NCBI RefSeq assembly: GCF_003711515.1
Contig: NW_021167081.1
Coordinates: forward strand, 806,001-870,000
Direction of reading: 5' to 3'
Source: Sodiomyces alkalinus F11
Taxonomy: Eukaryota; Ascomycota; Sordariomycetes; Glomerellales; Plectosphaerellaceae
Length of the DNA: 64,000 bases
A program made the position numbers and the translations under genes. The notes beneath the pieces are model-generated. The model searched no databases. It was not told the origin of the DNA and worked only from the letters and a program-made list of their open reading frames with translations. This document shows positions 27,567 through 37,261 of the stretch, piece after piece. How positions within the stretch are numbered: the first letter of the stretch is position 1; each line of letters starts with the position of its first letter.

Positions 27567-29130
27567 TTAGGCGAAAACCCTCTTCATCAGATACTCGGCG
27601 AAAACGGACTCGCCTGGCGACCCGATGATCCGGTTAATCCTATTGCCCTTCTTCACGCTCAACCACCCCATGGTGTCGCCCGGTGCCTCGTCGAGCGTCA
27701 ACGCGTCGACGTCGCCCTCGTCCGCGTCGATGACCTCGGCAGCCGCCTCACCGGGCTTCGCTCGTATCCTGCGATCCACCACATGCATGCCCCGCGTCCA
27801 CTGGCCCGTGGTCTCGATCCGGATGTCTTCCAGCTTGGGCGTCGGCGTCCAGGCCGGGTCCGACAGCGTCATCGCGTACCAGACGGTGAGCGGGTCGTGC
27901 AGCGAGAGCCCCGGCTCCTCGCCGTTGCCTTCCAACGAGTCGATTTTCCGGAACGTCCCGCCCAGGAAGTGGTCGACCCAGACGGCCAGGGGACTGCCGG
28001 CCTCCACGAACGGCTTGATCCGCTCCGTGAAGTAGTTCATCTTGAGGAGATGCGGGGTCGTGATGTCCAGGGGGAAGAGCGTGAGCTTCAGCCGGCGGGA
28101 GAGCTTGGTCGGGTACGGCGGCAGAGACGAGCGGGCTTCGGAGATGGGCGGCATGGTCGACTGTGGGTTGGGAGAGGTGAGGGCGAAGACGCGGGCGGCG
28201 GCGACGGTGTCGGCATACGTGTTGAACTCGGCCACGGGCGTGATGTTGCCCTCCACGGCGATGGCGCCGCCCATCACCACGACTTCTTTGACCCGGAGGA
28301 AGGTCTCGGGATCCTCGGCAGCGGCTAGGGCCAGGTTCGTCATCGGCCCCACGGCGAGGATGCTGATGGTGTCCTTGGGGCTCTCCCTCAGGATGCGGAG
28401 CATCTCCTTGTGAGCCTCTTCCTTGGCCGGAGTGAAGTACTTGGAGTACGGCGACGGATCATGGTCCAGAGTCGGGGAATCCTTGTGGAAGAGGGACTTC
28501 CACGTGTCGGCTGGGCTAAGATGAGGGTGCTCTTCATGGACTCCATGGAGCCCATCCACGCCGTCTACAAAATGGGACGAAATGCAAGTTAGCTGTTGCC
28601 ATGCCTGAAAGTCCAAAAAAAAACCCCTATTCCATGGCTTTTTGACTTGTCACGTACGGAAGTAGTCCGCCATGAGCTGTTCCTCTTCCAACGGATGCTC
28701 AGCCCCGACAGCCACAATGGGCTTGTGCGACTTGAGTGTCTCAAAGTTCTCGGGCCTTCCGGTGGCCTTCCGCCATGCGAACTCTTTTTCTAGCACGTGG
28801 AAAAGAGCAACGACATTCTTTAGGCAACTTCAGGGCATCAGTATGTCTTGTGGTTTGTGCAACGAGGCGAAATTTTGAGAGTCGAGAAGTATTTAAGTCA
28901 AGGGGGGTATCCTTACCTCTGCAGAGCCACGTTACCATACGTGACGGAGAGCATGACGACCTCGAGCTCCTCTGGGGAAGCGGAGAGCGCCAGTAGCATG
29001 GCGAGGACATCGTCAACGCCTAGCTTTGGTGTTAGTCTCCATGTTGCCCTTCGAGTCCGGAAGAGGCATGGTCGCTAGTAGCGTGGCACCTACCTGGGTC
29101 GGTGTCGATGATGATGCGATTGGGGACCAT
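27567..29130 (-). CDS. Inosine-uridine preferring nucleoside hydrolase
   Basis: Four exons, 29130-29094, 29019-28917, 28827-28658 and 28564-27567, total 1308 nt (435 aa). The introns are 74, 89 and 93 bp, all GT-AG and phase-consistent. The calcium-binding N-terminal signature DTDPGVDD spans the first junction. TYGNVALQ follows in exon 2, and VVVMGGAIAVEGNITPVAEFN with the downstream NTYADTVAA in exon 4, as in IUNH-fold proteins. Family knowledge: these enzymes cleave the N-glycosidic bond of ribonucleosides for purine/pyrimidine salvage. No signal peptide is visible, so it is likely cytosolic. It is longer than bacterial members (about 310 aa) because of inserts around residues 85-160 and 250-280. 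The gene is convergent with LSM8, about 310 bp between stops. Confidence 0.9.
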
Positions 29131-29896
29131 GGCGTAGGTAAGGTAGGGAGGGGGCCAAACAGTCGATAGTCGAAAGCGATATGAAGTCTGGACGAGAGAC
29201 TAAAGAGAGCTATGCCGTATGTTTGTCACGCAAACAATCCCTTGGCGATAGGAACTTCCAGATTAAGTGCCAAAACTTTGATACGGAAGTACGACTACTC
29301 GTGTTGCGATCCGACGACAAAGAAGTTCAGCGCGAACCAGCTGTTTTAAACAGAGACGAGATTGACAGTCGGGATGACCGTGGACATCCAGTTCGCGGGG
29401 TACGAGATGATAGAGTGCCGGGTAAACGGGGCTGGGGCGGGGGGGGCGCGGAGTTGGCCGGGTCCCGGCGGCTTGTTCTTATCGCGCTCCAACTCGCCCT
29501 GCGGAGAATGGAGATAGAAGAGATAGAAACAGGATAAATCCTACTTGATCAAACCAACAACCCCCTCCTAAGTTTTGCCTCGTGCTTGGACTTGGACGGT
29601 GTTCCACCACAACTTCCTCACAAAACGACACTTAAAGTGGGGGTTTCGTGGAGATGTGAGGAACCACACCTCATAATAAGGCGGCACTAGGTCCAAAAAA
29701 GCAACCATTTCTCCTTCTACACCTCCCCAGGAGTTTTAAAACATATCGTGGTAGCTGTTAGTCATACGTTTTTCACGTGATTAACTAATCACCTTCCTCT
29801 TCCAAGTAAAAGGTACGGATACGGACACAAACCAAAATACTGGAAAGGTATGATATACTCTACACGTAGTATTTCTGAGTAGAATTCCAATCTACC
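29131..29896. other. intergenic region left of the transposon
   Basis: No gene recognised. A quasi-palindromic stretch centred on CACTTAAAGTG near 29635 is discussed under findings. Base composition becomes AT-richer toward the transposon boundary. Confidence 0.45.
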
Positions 29897-29899
29897 TAA

Positions 29900-29930
29900 G
29901 GCCCCGTTCGCGAAAGCTCATAAGATAGGA
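29900..29930 (+). repeat. Left terminal inverted repeat of the Harbinger element
   Basis: 31 bp. It matches the reverse complement of 33010-33040 at all but one position (C here, T in the right copy, counted from the outer end at position 20). Confidence 0.93.
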
Positions 29931-30114
29931 GGTTTTTTGGGAGGTTTTTGTGAAAGTTACAAATAGAGCCAAGGCGCTGTCTCGACGCTAGTCCGTGCCC
30001 TTGATATATCTCTTTATGTAAAAAATGAATTATCCCTCGGAGGAATATCGATCCGAATCCGTAGAATACGGGGTATAGTCACTTAGATAAAAAAACACAC
30101 TCATTTTACTGTAA

Positions 30115-31368
30115 TTGAATATCAGAACGACTACTGTTTTCATCGCTATATCGACCCTAGGTTATATTAGTGTAGAACAGATCATAGAGGGCTCCCTTGA
30201 TAATATACCGGATCCGTGGGATATCGATATATCGCCCTCGCAGCCAACGCAGGATACGCAGCCAACGCATGATACGCAGCTAACGCAGGATACTATAGGA
30301 GATAATATCTCTAGCGACGACAAGGTATCCGAAGACGGCGTAAATAGTTAAAATCCCACCTCTTAGAGCCTCTCGAATCCCTAGACTAATACTTCCTCGT
30401 CTAAAAAGAAGTTAACGCGTGTGTATTAGAAGGATTATATCGAACGCGATCTTCTTACACGCCTGGTTATAGCTCGTCGCGATAACGCCCTATTCGCGAT
30501 AAGCAATAAGAAGTCAGCGAAGCAGGCTATCCTGATAGAGCTCTTACCTAGTATATAAGAGGTATACCCTATAGCTAACCTGTTAGTTAAGGCGATAATC
30601 GTAAAGCTCGAATATATAGAAAGAGACCTGCGTACGGCCCTTACGCTTATTAGGAAGAGTGGTGTTAATAACTACGACGATAAAAGCGGTATAATCGACG
30701 TGAGCGACGAGTAGTGGGATATATTCGAAGCTAAATTCGGCGACGTCGGTAAGCGTATTCGAAAATGCGGAGGCCTACGATAGATTAATAGTCTATTAAA
30801 GCTTATATAGCCTGATACTATCGCTACTAGCCAGAATATCGCCGACGTTCACGAGTTAGATTAATAACGCAAGCGTTAGTAACATGTAGCATCAACGCCG
30901 CCTACTAAGTGCCTTCGGCCTAGTTAGTAATAGAATCCTGATAGTAGTGGTGCTAATTCCTCATGGGCGACGCCTATTCCTCGTAACGATCTACTCGATA
31001 ACGCGTTACCTTTACGGCGCTATCGTAAGAAGGAAGACTCACCTATCGACCCTTTTTTGGCCGGGTTAGTTACGTTATCGGCACGTTAAAATGCAGAGAA
31101 TTACGGCAAGGCCGTTACTATATATAAGAGCGAGTTTCTAGAGGAATTAGGCGGCGTTAACGGCGTTATTACTGCTAGGGAGTTCCTAATAGAAAATCCT
31201 AACCTGATAACGCTATTTAATAGCGTTTAAAAGGATACAAAAAGAGCGTTATTAAAAAAGCACGGTTTAATAAAAGAAAAGGTTATTAGGAGAGGTGGTA
31301 ATAGTGGTGATAGTAGTGAGAGTAAGGGTAGTAGGCGTAGGGCTAAGGTGGATCTGGATTCGGATTAG
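30115..31368 (+). pseudogene. Myb/SANT-like accessory protein of the Harbinger element, with in-frame stops
   Basis: A single plus-strand frame runs from about 30115 to a stop at 31366-31368 without any frameshift but with about 17 internal stops, all TAA or TAG. The segment at about 30570-30800 resembles the Myb_DNA-bind_3 / SANT-like domain: ERDLRTALTLIRKSG, then YDDKSGIIDVSDE, W, and a KRIRKCGG run. The N-terminal part has short degenerate repeats of PTQDTQ type. The C-terminus is basic and Ser/Gly-rich and ends VDLDSD. Family knowledge: Harbinger transposons commonly encode a Myb-like DNA-binding partner that helps transposase enter the nucleus and bind the element ends. The original start codon is not clear; 30115 is a TTG. 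Confidence 0.78.
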
Positions 31369-31571
31369 TCTTATTTTCTATGGATTTTATTAGCTGGCAG
31401 TGTTTACCGCCTACCTAAAACGGACTAGTAAGGGGTATACCTCTGCTCCTTCCGCCGTAGTAATCTATATACTACTTAATAAATATATCGATATCGTCCT
31501 TTTACTTTAATAATAATAACCTCTTTTCTATATAACTACTACTACTATTCTATTATCTTAGATATCTGGTA

Positions 31572-32640
31572 TTATATCTCTAATCCGCCCTTTTTACCGA
31601 TATTATAGTCGGCACGCTCTGCGGCTAGCCGTAATAGCTACTCCTCTTCTTCTTTTATAAGTCTAGAGGATATTAACGGCGAATCTAATACTAGTATATT
31701 ACTGCGTATACCCCTAATAAAATTCTAGATACTAGTTATAGCGTATACGATCTCTACCTGCTTTTCGAGGCTATATTCAGGTGCCTTACCTCTAATAATC
31801 TAGAAAGACCTCTTTAAAATCCTAAAAACGCGTTTAATAGCACTACGGTGCCTAGCGTGGAGGCGATTAAACCGCTTCTTTAAGGATAATTGCCATTTTA
31901 GAGAAATCTTAAAGGTGATACCTCTCGCCGTCGAACGGGGTTATAATACCTCGGATATCACTGCTAAACCTATTATCTACGAGGTAGAACCGCCTATTAG
32001 GTATATGAAAAGACCCTTTAGTAAGTGCCTCGCGAAGTAACGAAGAGTCGTTTATACTACCCTCGGTACTAGCTAGGATATACGTGAAGTAGAGGTTAAA
32101 ATCGACTACCGCGAGGATATTTTAAGTAAGTTATCCTTTCCGATTATAGAACCGCCGCTATAACCTAGGTAGCACCGACGTAGCGATATAAGTGCTATCG
32201 ATTACTCCAATATAACTATTGAACTGGTTATTACGCGGCGATAGTTCGATATATCGCGACACGTATCCTGATAGAGGGCTTTTAACGTATTCGATATAAA
32301 GCTAACGTATCGTATCTAGGACCTCGTTAAAGATACCCGATCCTATACTTAAGAATATCTTAAACCGGTGGTATATATTGCGTAGGGATACGCTATAACC
32401 GATAATATATAGAAAGAGTATAACCTTCTACGAAACTATATAGTACTTAGTCTCTTTAATTATACCATTTAATATTACCTAACCTATTAGGTGATAAAAT
32501 TCGCGCTAACTAAGTCTAAATAGGTCTTAGAATACTTTTTCGGACCCGATTAATAACCTGCTTATTATACTTAACGTGATAGCAGGACCGTTACAGTGCT
32601 ATTACGAAGAGATATTTCTACGCCTCTTTTACTACTAAGT
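31572..32640 (-). pseudogene. DDE_4 / HARBI1-type Harbinger transposase, decayed
   Basis: Minus-strand remnants read, in order: an N-terminal helix region (EKVF, LFLYIIGYSVS, FNEVLDTIR), the first catalytic segment IGVIDSTYIAT near 32190, then NILAVVDFNLYFTYILA, the second Asp in SINDSSLLREAL, FYLVDNRF, GERYHL, and finally LHARHRSAIKRVFRILKRSF with APEYSLEKQVEIVYA. These match the PIF-Harbinger order D...D...E. The third catalytic position, normally Glu in an ER.FG motif, reads Lys. Several TAA/TAG stops and one apparent one-base frame change near 31870-31880 make it non-functional. The 5' limit is approximate. Confidence 0.88.
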
Positions 32641-33009
32641 AACTTGAATTCGATAAAGGATTAACACTAATACTACTATATCGAGTTCTAGTATAGCTTC
32701 GTCGTCGTCGTTAGGAATAGCTTTAATATTAGCCTTATTAGCCACGGCGCGGCTAACTGCGGAGCCTATCTTATGAGTTTTTACGTTATTACTACCTTTT
32801 GGATGCTAATAAGAGATTATGTATAAATCCTCCTATCTTATAAGTTTTCCTCCTACTATGGCCCCCTGCCTAGTGTGGTACTTCGATAATAGGGGGATAA
32901 TAGATGGATGCATAAAAAATACAGTTACACTGAAAATATTATATAAAAGGGGTCCTTATGCTATCGGTGGGTTATAAGTTATGTATTTTTCCGCCTCGAT
33001 AGGAGAATT

Positions 33010-33040
33010 TCCTATCTTATAAGCTTTCGCGAACGGGGCC
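33010..33040 (-). repeat. Right terminal inverted repeat of the Harbinger element
   Basis: Inverted partner of 29900-29930, followed directly by the TAA target-site duplicate. Confidence 0.93.
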
Positions 33041-33043
33041 TAA

Positions 33044-34223
33044 TAAGTTCTCCGTATATTCAATGTTCCCTACCTTAATCATATCAAGTTCTGATTATTA
33101 CTCCGTATTGCTATTATTTTACTTCCAACTATAAGCAGCCACCACCGAGTAGTATGTATGGAGTACGTACCTTACTAAGCAGAAAGTTGTATTGTGATAC
33201 CTACTGTACGAAGTCACCACAGAGGATGTCACTTGTAGTACTTGTATCAGGTAGCCATCTTCATCCTCCCACCACATCTTCAGATTTCCAATATCAAACT
33301 GATCAGTCAACAAACCTCCACCTTAGTCTCCTTAAGCAGTCATCGTGATTTCCAGAAGTAAGTAGGAGTTTCTTTATTTCATTCCCGTCGCTCCCACCCA
33401 CGACCATTAGGTATGTACGTTGCATGCACATAGGTACGAGGTAACATTGCATGCTGCCGCTCCGTACAGGGGCTCCCTGGTCGGTTTTCCACACTGGTTG
33501 ATCACCTAGGCCACCTGGGCCGTGGCCTGCGACCGATCCGCACTGCTCCGGCCCAGGTCGCCTGGAAGGGAAGATGACACCTTTCGCTGCTGCACCCCCT
33601 ATGATCCGCATTAGCTTTTTGTCCTCATCTGCCAAGCTACACTCTGGACACGAATTCCAGCCCATCAACCCTCAACCGCGTGGTTCAAACGTCTCACCAC
33701 TTTCCTTCTTGCCGATCGCCCTTGATTCTCCCTTCATCTTTTTCCTTGCCCCTCTAACCACCACCCAATTGCCTATCCTGAGGGTCTTATTTCCTTTATT
33801 GCATTGACAATTCAAGCCGCGCGCACATGCTTTTTCCTATGCTTTACCTACCCTCCTAACTGCCAGGTGATCTGTTAAGAAACCTTTGGACAGCTTGTTA
33901 ATAAAGCCTCCCACAGCCGACTACGAAACACCAAGAACTTTCAGCCGTTTACTATCTGTTCCTTAAGCTTAAGCAGCATTCCCGATAAATCTCCAAGCTC
34001 GCTCAACAGACCGCACGGAACGGTCAAAGTTTCTGCCTCCTATCACGATTTGCCACCAACTACCTTATCTGCGCACATCCATCGGCTTCTGCTCAAGGAT
34101 TCTTGCCTGTGATTTCCATCACAGTAACAATTCGACGTCCCAGTACTGCAAGCTTAGAGCTATCGCCATTTTCGTTACACTCTCTCAAACGGTCCTTCTA
34201 CAAAATCACTACAATATTCAACC
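33044..34223. other. intergenic region and 5' leader right of the transposon
   Basis: No gene recognised. It contains one TACTCCGTA motif (33099-33107) and becomes pyrimidine-rich from about 33590 toward the next start, consistent with a promoter and a long 5' leader. A leader intron cannot be excluded. Confidence 0.45.
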
Positions 34224-35519
34224 ATGCCTACTTCAGAGTATCTGACACCCTCCTTCGTGGGTGGTTGGACAACCGTTCTTGCTGTCGCCGGTGTGGCAGG
34301 CTACCGGTACTACAAGAAGAATTACGCGACCGCGAAACCAAAGCCAAAGTCGCCTGCCCCCAATGTTGCTCCGCGAAAGCAACAACGAGCAAAGAAGCAA
34401 CGCCAGGAAACTTTCACCTCGACCGCGCAAAAAGCTCAAGCCGAAGCGCCCAATTCCAAGCCGTCTGCCTCAACTGTTACGCAGTCTAACAATGAACCCG
34501 ATGATTCTATTGATAACAAGGACTTTGCGAAGATGATGGCCAGTGTGCAAGAGGGCAAAAAGTTTGCCGCCAAAGCTGGCAACGACAAGAAGCGGCAAAA
34601 GTCTGTCAAGCAGTCCCGGGCTGCCGAGGCCGCCAACTTGGACGCCGTGAAGGTGGAGCAACCGTCGGCTCCGTCTTCAACTGGCGGTGTCGATGCCGAT
34701 GACGACGCCTCCCCCGTCGCCTCCTCCGTCGCGTCTCCCGAGGTGGCACCCGCCGATCCCGCCGGCATCAGCGATATGCTTGAACCGGCTCCCTCCGGTC
34801 CCTCGGTCCTTCGACTGACTGACACCGACAAGGAGAAGCAAGCCCGGAAGGCGACCAAGTCGTCCGAAGCGACAAAACCAGAATCGAAGAAGCAGCGCCA
34901 GAATCGGAAAAAGGCCGAGGAGCGCAAAGCCATTCGCGAAGCCGAAGAGAAGGAGCGCAAGGTTCTGATGGAGAAGCAGCGTCGCGCGGCCCGCGAGGCG
35001 GCTGGCATCCCCGCTAAGGACGGCTCGCAGTTCATGGCCGCTGCCAACGGTGGCAAGTCCGCCTGGACCTCCGGCGCCCCCAACGGCACCACCGTCGCCG
35101 TCCAACCCCTGGACACCTTTGAGCCCTCCAGTGGCGACGCTGCCCCGAAAGAACCTGCCACCAACGGCCCTGGTTCGACCGAGAAGTCGTCAGCTCCGGC
35201 CAAACTGGATGAGAGCTGGATCACGGCCATTCCCTCCGAGGAGGAACAGATGGAGATGCTCAAGAGCGAAGAGGAAGAATGGAACACTGTCCCTACCAAG
35301 TCGTCCAAGAAGAGCAAGAAGACCAGCGCGCCTAAGGAGGCAGCCAGCGCCCCCGCAGCCGAGTCCAAGCCTGCCGCACAGGCCTCCGTCAAGCCGTCGG
35401 TCCCCGTCAATGGAAACCGGGCCAAGTCCGCACAGTCGCTCGGCTCGTTTGCTGCTCTGACTGTCCAAGGTGGCAATGCTGCTGATGACCAGGAGGAGGA
35501 GCAGGAGTGGGATGTCTAA
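34224..35519 (+). CDS. Conserved-looking membrane-anchored coiled-coil protein, function unknown
   Basis: Single-exon frame of 431 aa from the ATG at 34224. One hydrophobic helix lies at about residues 10-27 (FVGGWTTVLAVAGVAGYRYY), followed by a strongly basic segment (YKKNYATAKPKPKS...RKQQRAKKQRQ), so an N-terminal anchor with a cytosolic body is likely. Residues 210-265 form a charged helix (KKQRQNRKKAEERKAIREAE), predicted coiled coil. The conserved-looking C-terminal blocks are SWITAIPSEEEQMEMLKSEEEEWNTV and SLGSFAALTV, ending in an acidic QEEEQEWDV. I do not recognise a named family. The signal-anchor and coiled coil suggest an ER or mitochondrial outer-surface scaffold, which is only inference. 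Confidence 0.8.
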   Translation: MPTSEYLTPSFVGGWTTVLAVAGVAGYRYYKKNYATAKPKPKSPAPNVAPRKQQRAKKQRQETFTSTAQKAQAEAPNSKPSASTVTQSNNEPDDSIDNKDFAKMMASVQEGKKFAAKAGNDKKRQKSVKQSRAAEAANLDAVKVEQPSAPSSTGGVDADDDASPVASSVASPEVAPADPAGISDMLEPAPSGPSVLRLTDTDKEKQARKATKSSEATKPESKKQRQNRKKAEERKAIREAEEKERKVLMEKQRRAAREAAGIPAKDGSQFMAAANGGKSAWTSGAPNGTTVAVQPLDTFEPSSGDAAPKEPATNGPGSTEKSSAPAKLDESWITAIPSEEEQMEMLKSEEEEWNTVPTKSSKKSKKTSAPKEAASAPAAESKPAAQASVKPSVPVNGNRAKSAQSLGSFAALTVQGGNAADDQEEEQEWDV

Positions 35520-35591
35520 GTCGCAGGGCCGAAATCATGTGCGCAAAATCCGTTGCGGGCGGCAGAGGACTTTACTTTCCATCTTGTACAA

Positions 35592-35595
<4 letters not shown>

Positions 35596-35638
<43 letters not shown>
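35596..35638. repeat. CA dinucleotide microsatellite
   Basis: About 21 uninterrupted CA units roughly 80 bp after the stop of the preceding gene, probably inside its 3' UTR. Confidence 0.93.
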
Positions 35639-35643
<5 letters not shown>

Positions 35644-36286
35644 ACCGTCATCAGTTGCGGGAACGTCGGATCAGTTGCCCCCCTGGAGAAGGGATGCTAA
35701 ATGGCCTGGGGACGGGTTGCAGTTCGACTGGACTGCTGCTTTCGGGACGGAGGTTTTATTGGTCGTTGCTCGTATTCTTTTGGATGATAGGATCTTTGAG
35801 TTTGGGGGAAAAGAGTGGCGCGGCCTGCCGTATCTGTACTCACTTCACTTTTCGCTCGCTATATCGCCTCTCCGGGTCGTTCGACTCTTCTGTTCGGATG
35901 CCTCGAAGCCCGGTCCAACGACGTCCTAGTCCATTGGACGGAGTACGAGGACGCGGTGCCGAAGCACTCGCGCACAGAAAGTGTTGAGCGATTCGAACCT
36001 GTTAGCTTAGAAAAAGTTCTCTATATTTCTTTGTCAGTCTACTCCGCTTGTCACAAGCTCTCCGTTATATCGTCCTTGATTCCGCGTGAGACTACGAGCC
36101 ATGAACCAGTGGTATGGTATTAAGTAGTTCTAGTTCAACGTCATATCAAAAAATCAAGTCATCAGAGGTGCCTACAAGCCATAGCCAGACTAAGGAGGGC
36201 ATGAAGACGAGACAAATAAGGCACTAGGAATCAGACCTGCGAGTTGCGGGAACAGGACAAGCCAGCAAAAAAAAACCGAAACAAAC

Positions 36287-36292
36287 AAAAAA
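36287..36292 (-). terminator. Pol III T6 terminator of tRNA-Leu copy 1
   Basis: Six T on the tRNA strand, 14 nt downstream of the discriminator base. Confidence 0.7.
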
Positions 36293-36306
36293 GAACGCTT
36301 GAATGT

Positions 36307-36404
36307 TGACAGGAGTGGGATTTGAACCCACGAGGGTTGCCCCACCAGGAAGAGATGTTAAGGTAACCTTAACCTGGCGCCATAACCAACTCGGCCATCC
36401 TGCC
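36307..36404 (-). tRNA. tRNA-Leu(AAG), copy 1, with 16-nt intron
   Basis: The 98-nt gene folds as a class II tRNA. The acceptor GGCAGGA pairs with TCCTGTC (one G-U); the D stem is GCC/GGC; the anticodon stem CCAGG pairs with CCTGG; the loop is TT-AAG-G; there is a long variable arm; and the T arm GTGGG-TTCAAAT-CCCAC carries the B box. An intron of 16 nt sits one base 3' of the anticodon and contains CCTTAA, which can pair with the anticodon region as in other spliced tRNAs. Discriminator base A fits leucine. Confidence 0.93.
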
Positions 36405-37163
36405 GCCGATAGATGCAAACGACTGCTGCAATTGGGCATATGATGGGATAGGCCTACCTCAAGTCAATCCACGTCTTTGTGCCTCCTAGCCAAGCGCGCC
36501 CTGCAAAATGTATCTATCAAGAGATAATTATTAATCCGAATACCTTAGTCAATAGCGAAGAGAGCTGCGTAACCATTGTATTGAATTTCGTAGAACTGTC
36601 ACAAAGTGAACCGTACGGGCATAAAATGCTCAGGGGTAGAGCAGATAAGAGTTAAAGATCGCTCAGTTAGGTAGTTATCCATCTACCAACTAAAATACTA
36701 TGGTATACTGCAGGTAGCAACTCGCCCGTGTCCCACGAGCATATAGGGATTATTAGAGTGGGAAATTCTAATCACCAGCTGGTCTCCCGGACACTCCTTG
36801 ACTTGTTTATCCCGTGGTTTGCCACTTGTCCACCGGCGTCTTGTCTGACATCTAGAATTCTTCAATCATCTGCGACTATGTTTCCGCTTGAGCATTTGAT
36901 GAAATCCTCTTTATTAACAGCATCCTTGATCCATTGGTGTTTAAATCGGCCTACCAACGCATCTATCCGCAGGTCCTCGTCATGGAACAGAGTGTCTGCA
37001 CTAGCCGTGTAAGTCGGCTCTCCAGCCAAACCAACGAGATGAAAAATATAGCGACGTTTGAAGAAAAAAGAAAAGTTAAAAAAACCCCCCACGGTACGAT
37101 GGGGCTCGGGAGCTTAGAGTACTCCGCAAACGAACGTCGAATGGGACAAAAAGATATATTCAA
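36405..37163. other. spacer between the two tRNA-Leu genes
   Basis: No protein gene recognised. A hairpin and tRNA D-arm-like fragments occur at about 36625-36700 (see findings). Confidence 0.4.
37148..37152 (-). terminator. Pol III T5 terminator of tRNA-Leu copy 2
   Basis: Five T on the tRNA strand, 11 nt downstream of the discriminator base. Confidence 0.65.
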
Positions 37164-37261
37164 TGACAAGAGTGGGATTTGAACCCACGAGGGTTGCCCC
37201 ACCAGGAAGAGATGCTAAGGTGACCTTAACCTGGCGCCATAACCAACTCGGCCATCTTGCC
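37164..37261 (-). tRNA. tRNA-Leu(AAG), copy 2, with 16-nt intron
   Basis: Same architecture as copy 1, with AAG anticodon and an intron at the canonical position. It differs in the acceptor stem (GGCAAGA/TCTTGTC, a compensated base-pair change) and at two intron positions. The mature body is otherwise identical to copy 1. Flanking sequences of the two genes are unrelated. Confidence 0.93.

Larger units (their letters stand above)
29900..33040. mobile_element. PIF-Harbinger DNA transposon, complete length (3141 bp), mutationally decayed
   Basis: The element is bounded by 31-bp terminal inverted repeats starting GGCCCCGTTCGCGAAAGCT, identical at 30 of 31 positions, and flanked by TAA on both sides (29897-29899 and 33041-33043). 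A 3-bp TWA duplication is the hallmark of PIF-Harbinger insertion. Inside are two convergent decayed frames: a Myb/SANT-like protein on the plus strand and a DDE transposase on the minus strand, the two-gene layout known for autonomous Harbinger elements. The interior is AT-rich with extreme TpA content, and the broken codons are almost all TAA or TAG, as expected from C-to-T change in CpA context (RIP). Insertion is in intergenic DNA and breaks no recognised gene. Confidence 0.92.
35520..36306. other. 3' flank and spacer before the first tRNA
   Basis: No gene recognised. It holds the CA microsatellite in the probable 3' UTR of the preceding gene. Confidence 0.45.

Noticed and set aside
27447..28328. 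293-codon plus-strand frame antisense to the nucleoside hydrolase
   Set aside because: Arg/Val/Asp/Gly-rich shadow. The minus-strand frame has clear enzyme motifs.
34436..35476. 346-codon minus-strand frame over the membrane-anchored coiled-coil gene
   Set aside because: Ser/Ala/Gly/Leu-rich antisense shadow with no motif. The plus-strand frame has an anchor, a charged helix and a natural start.
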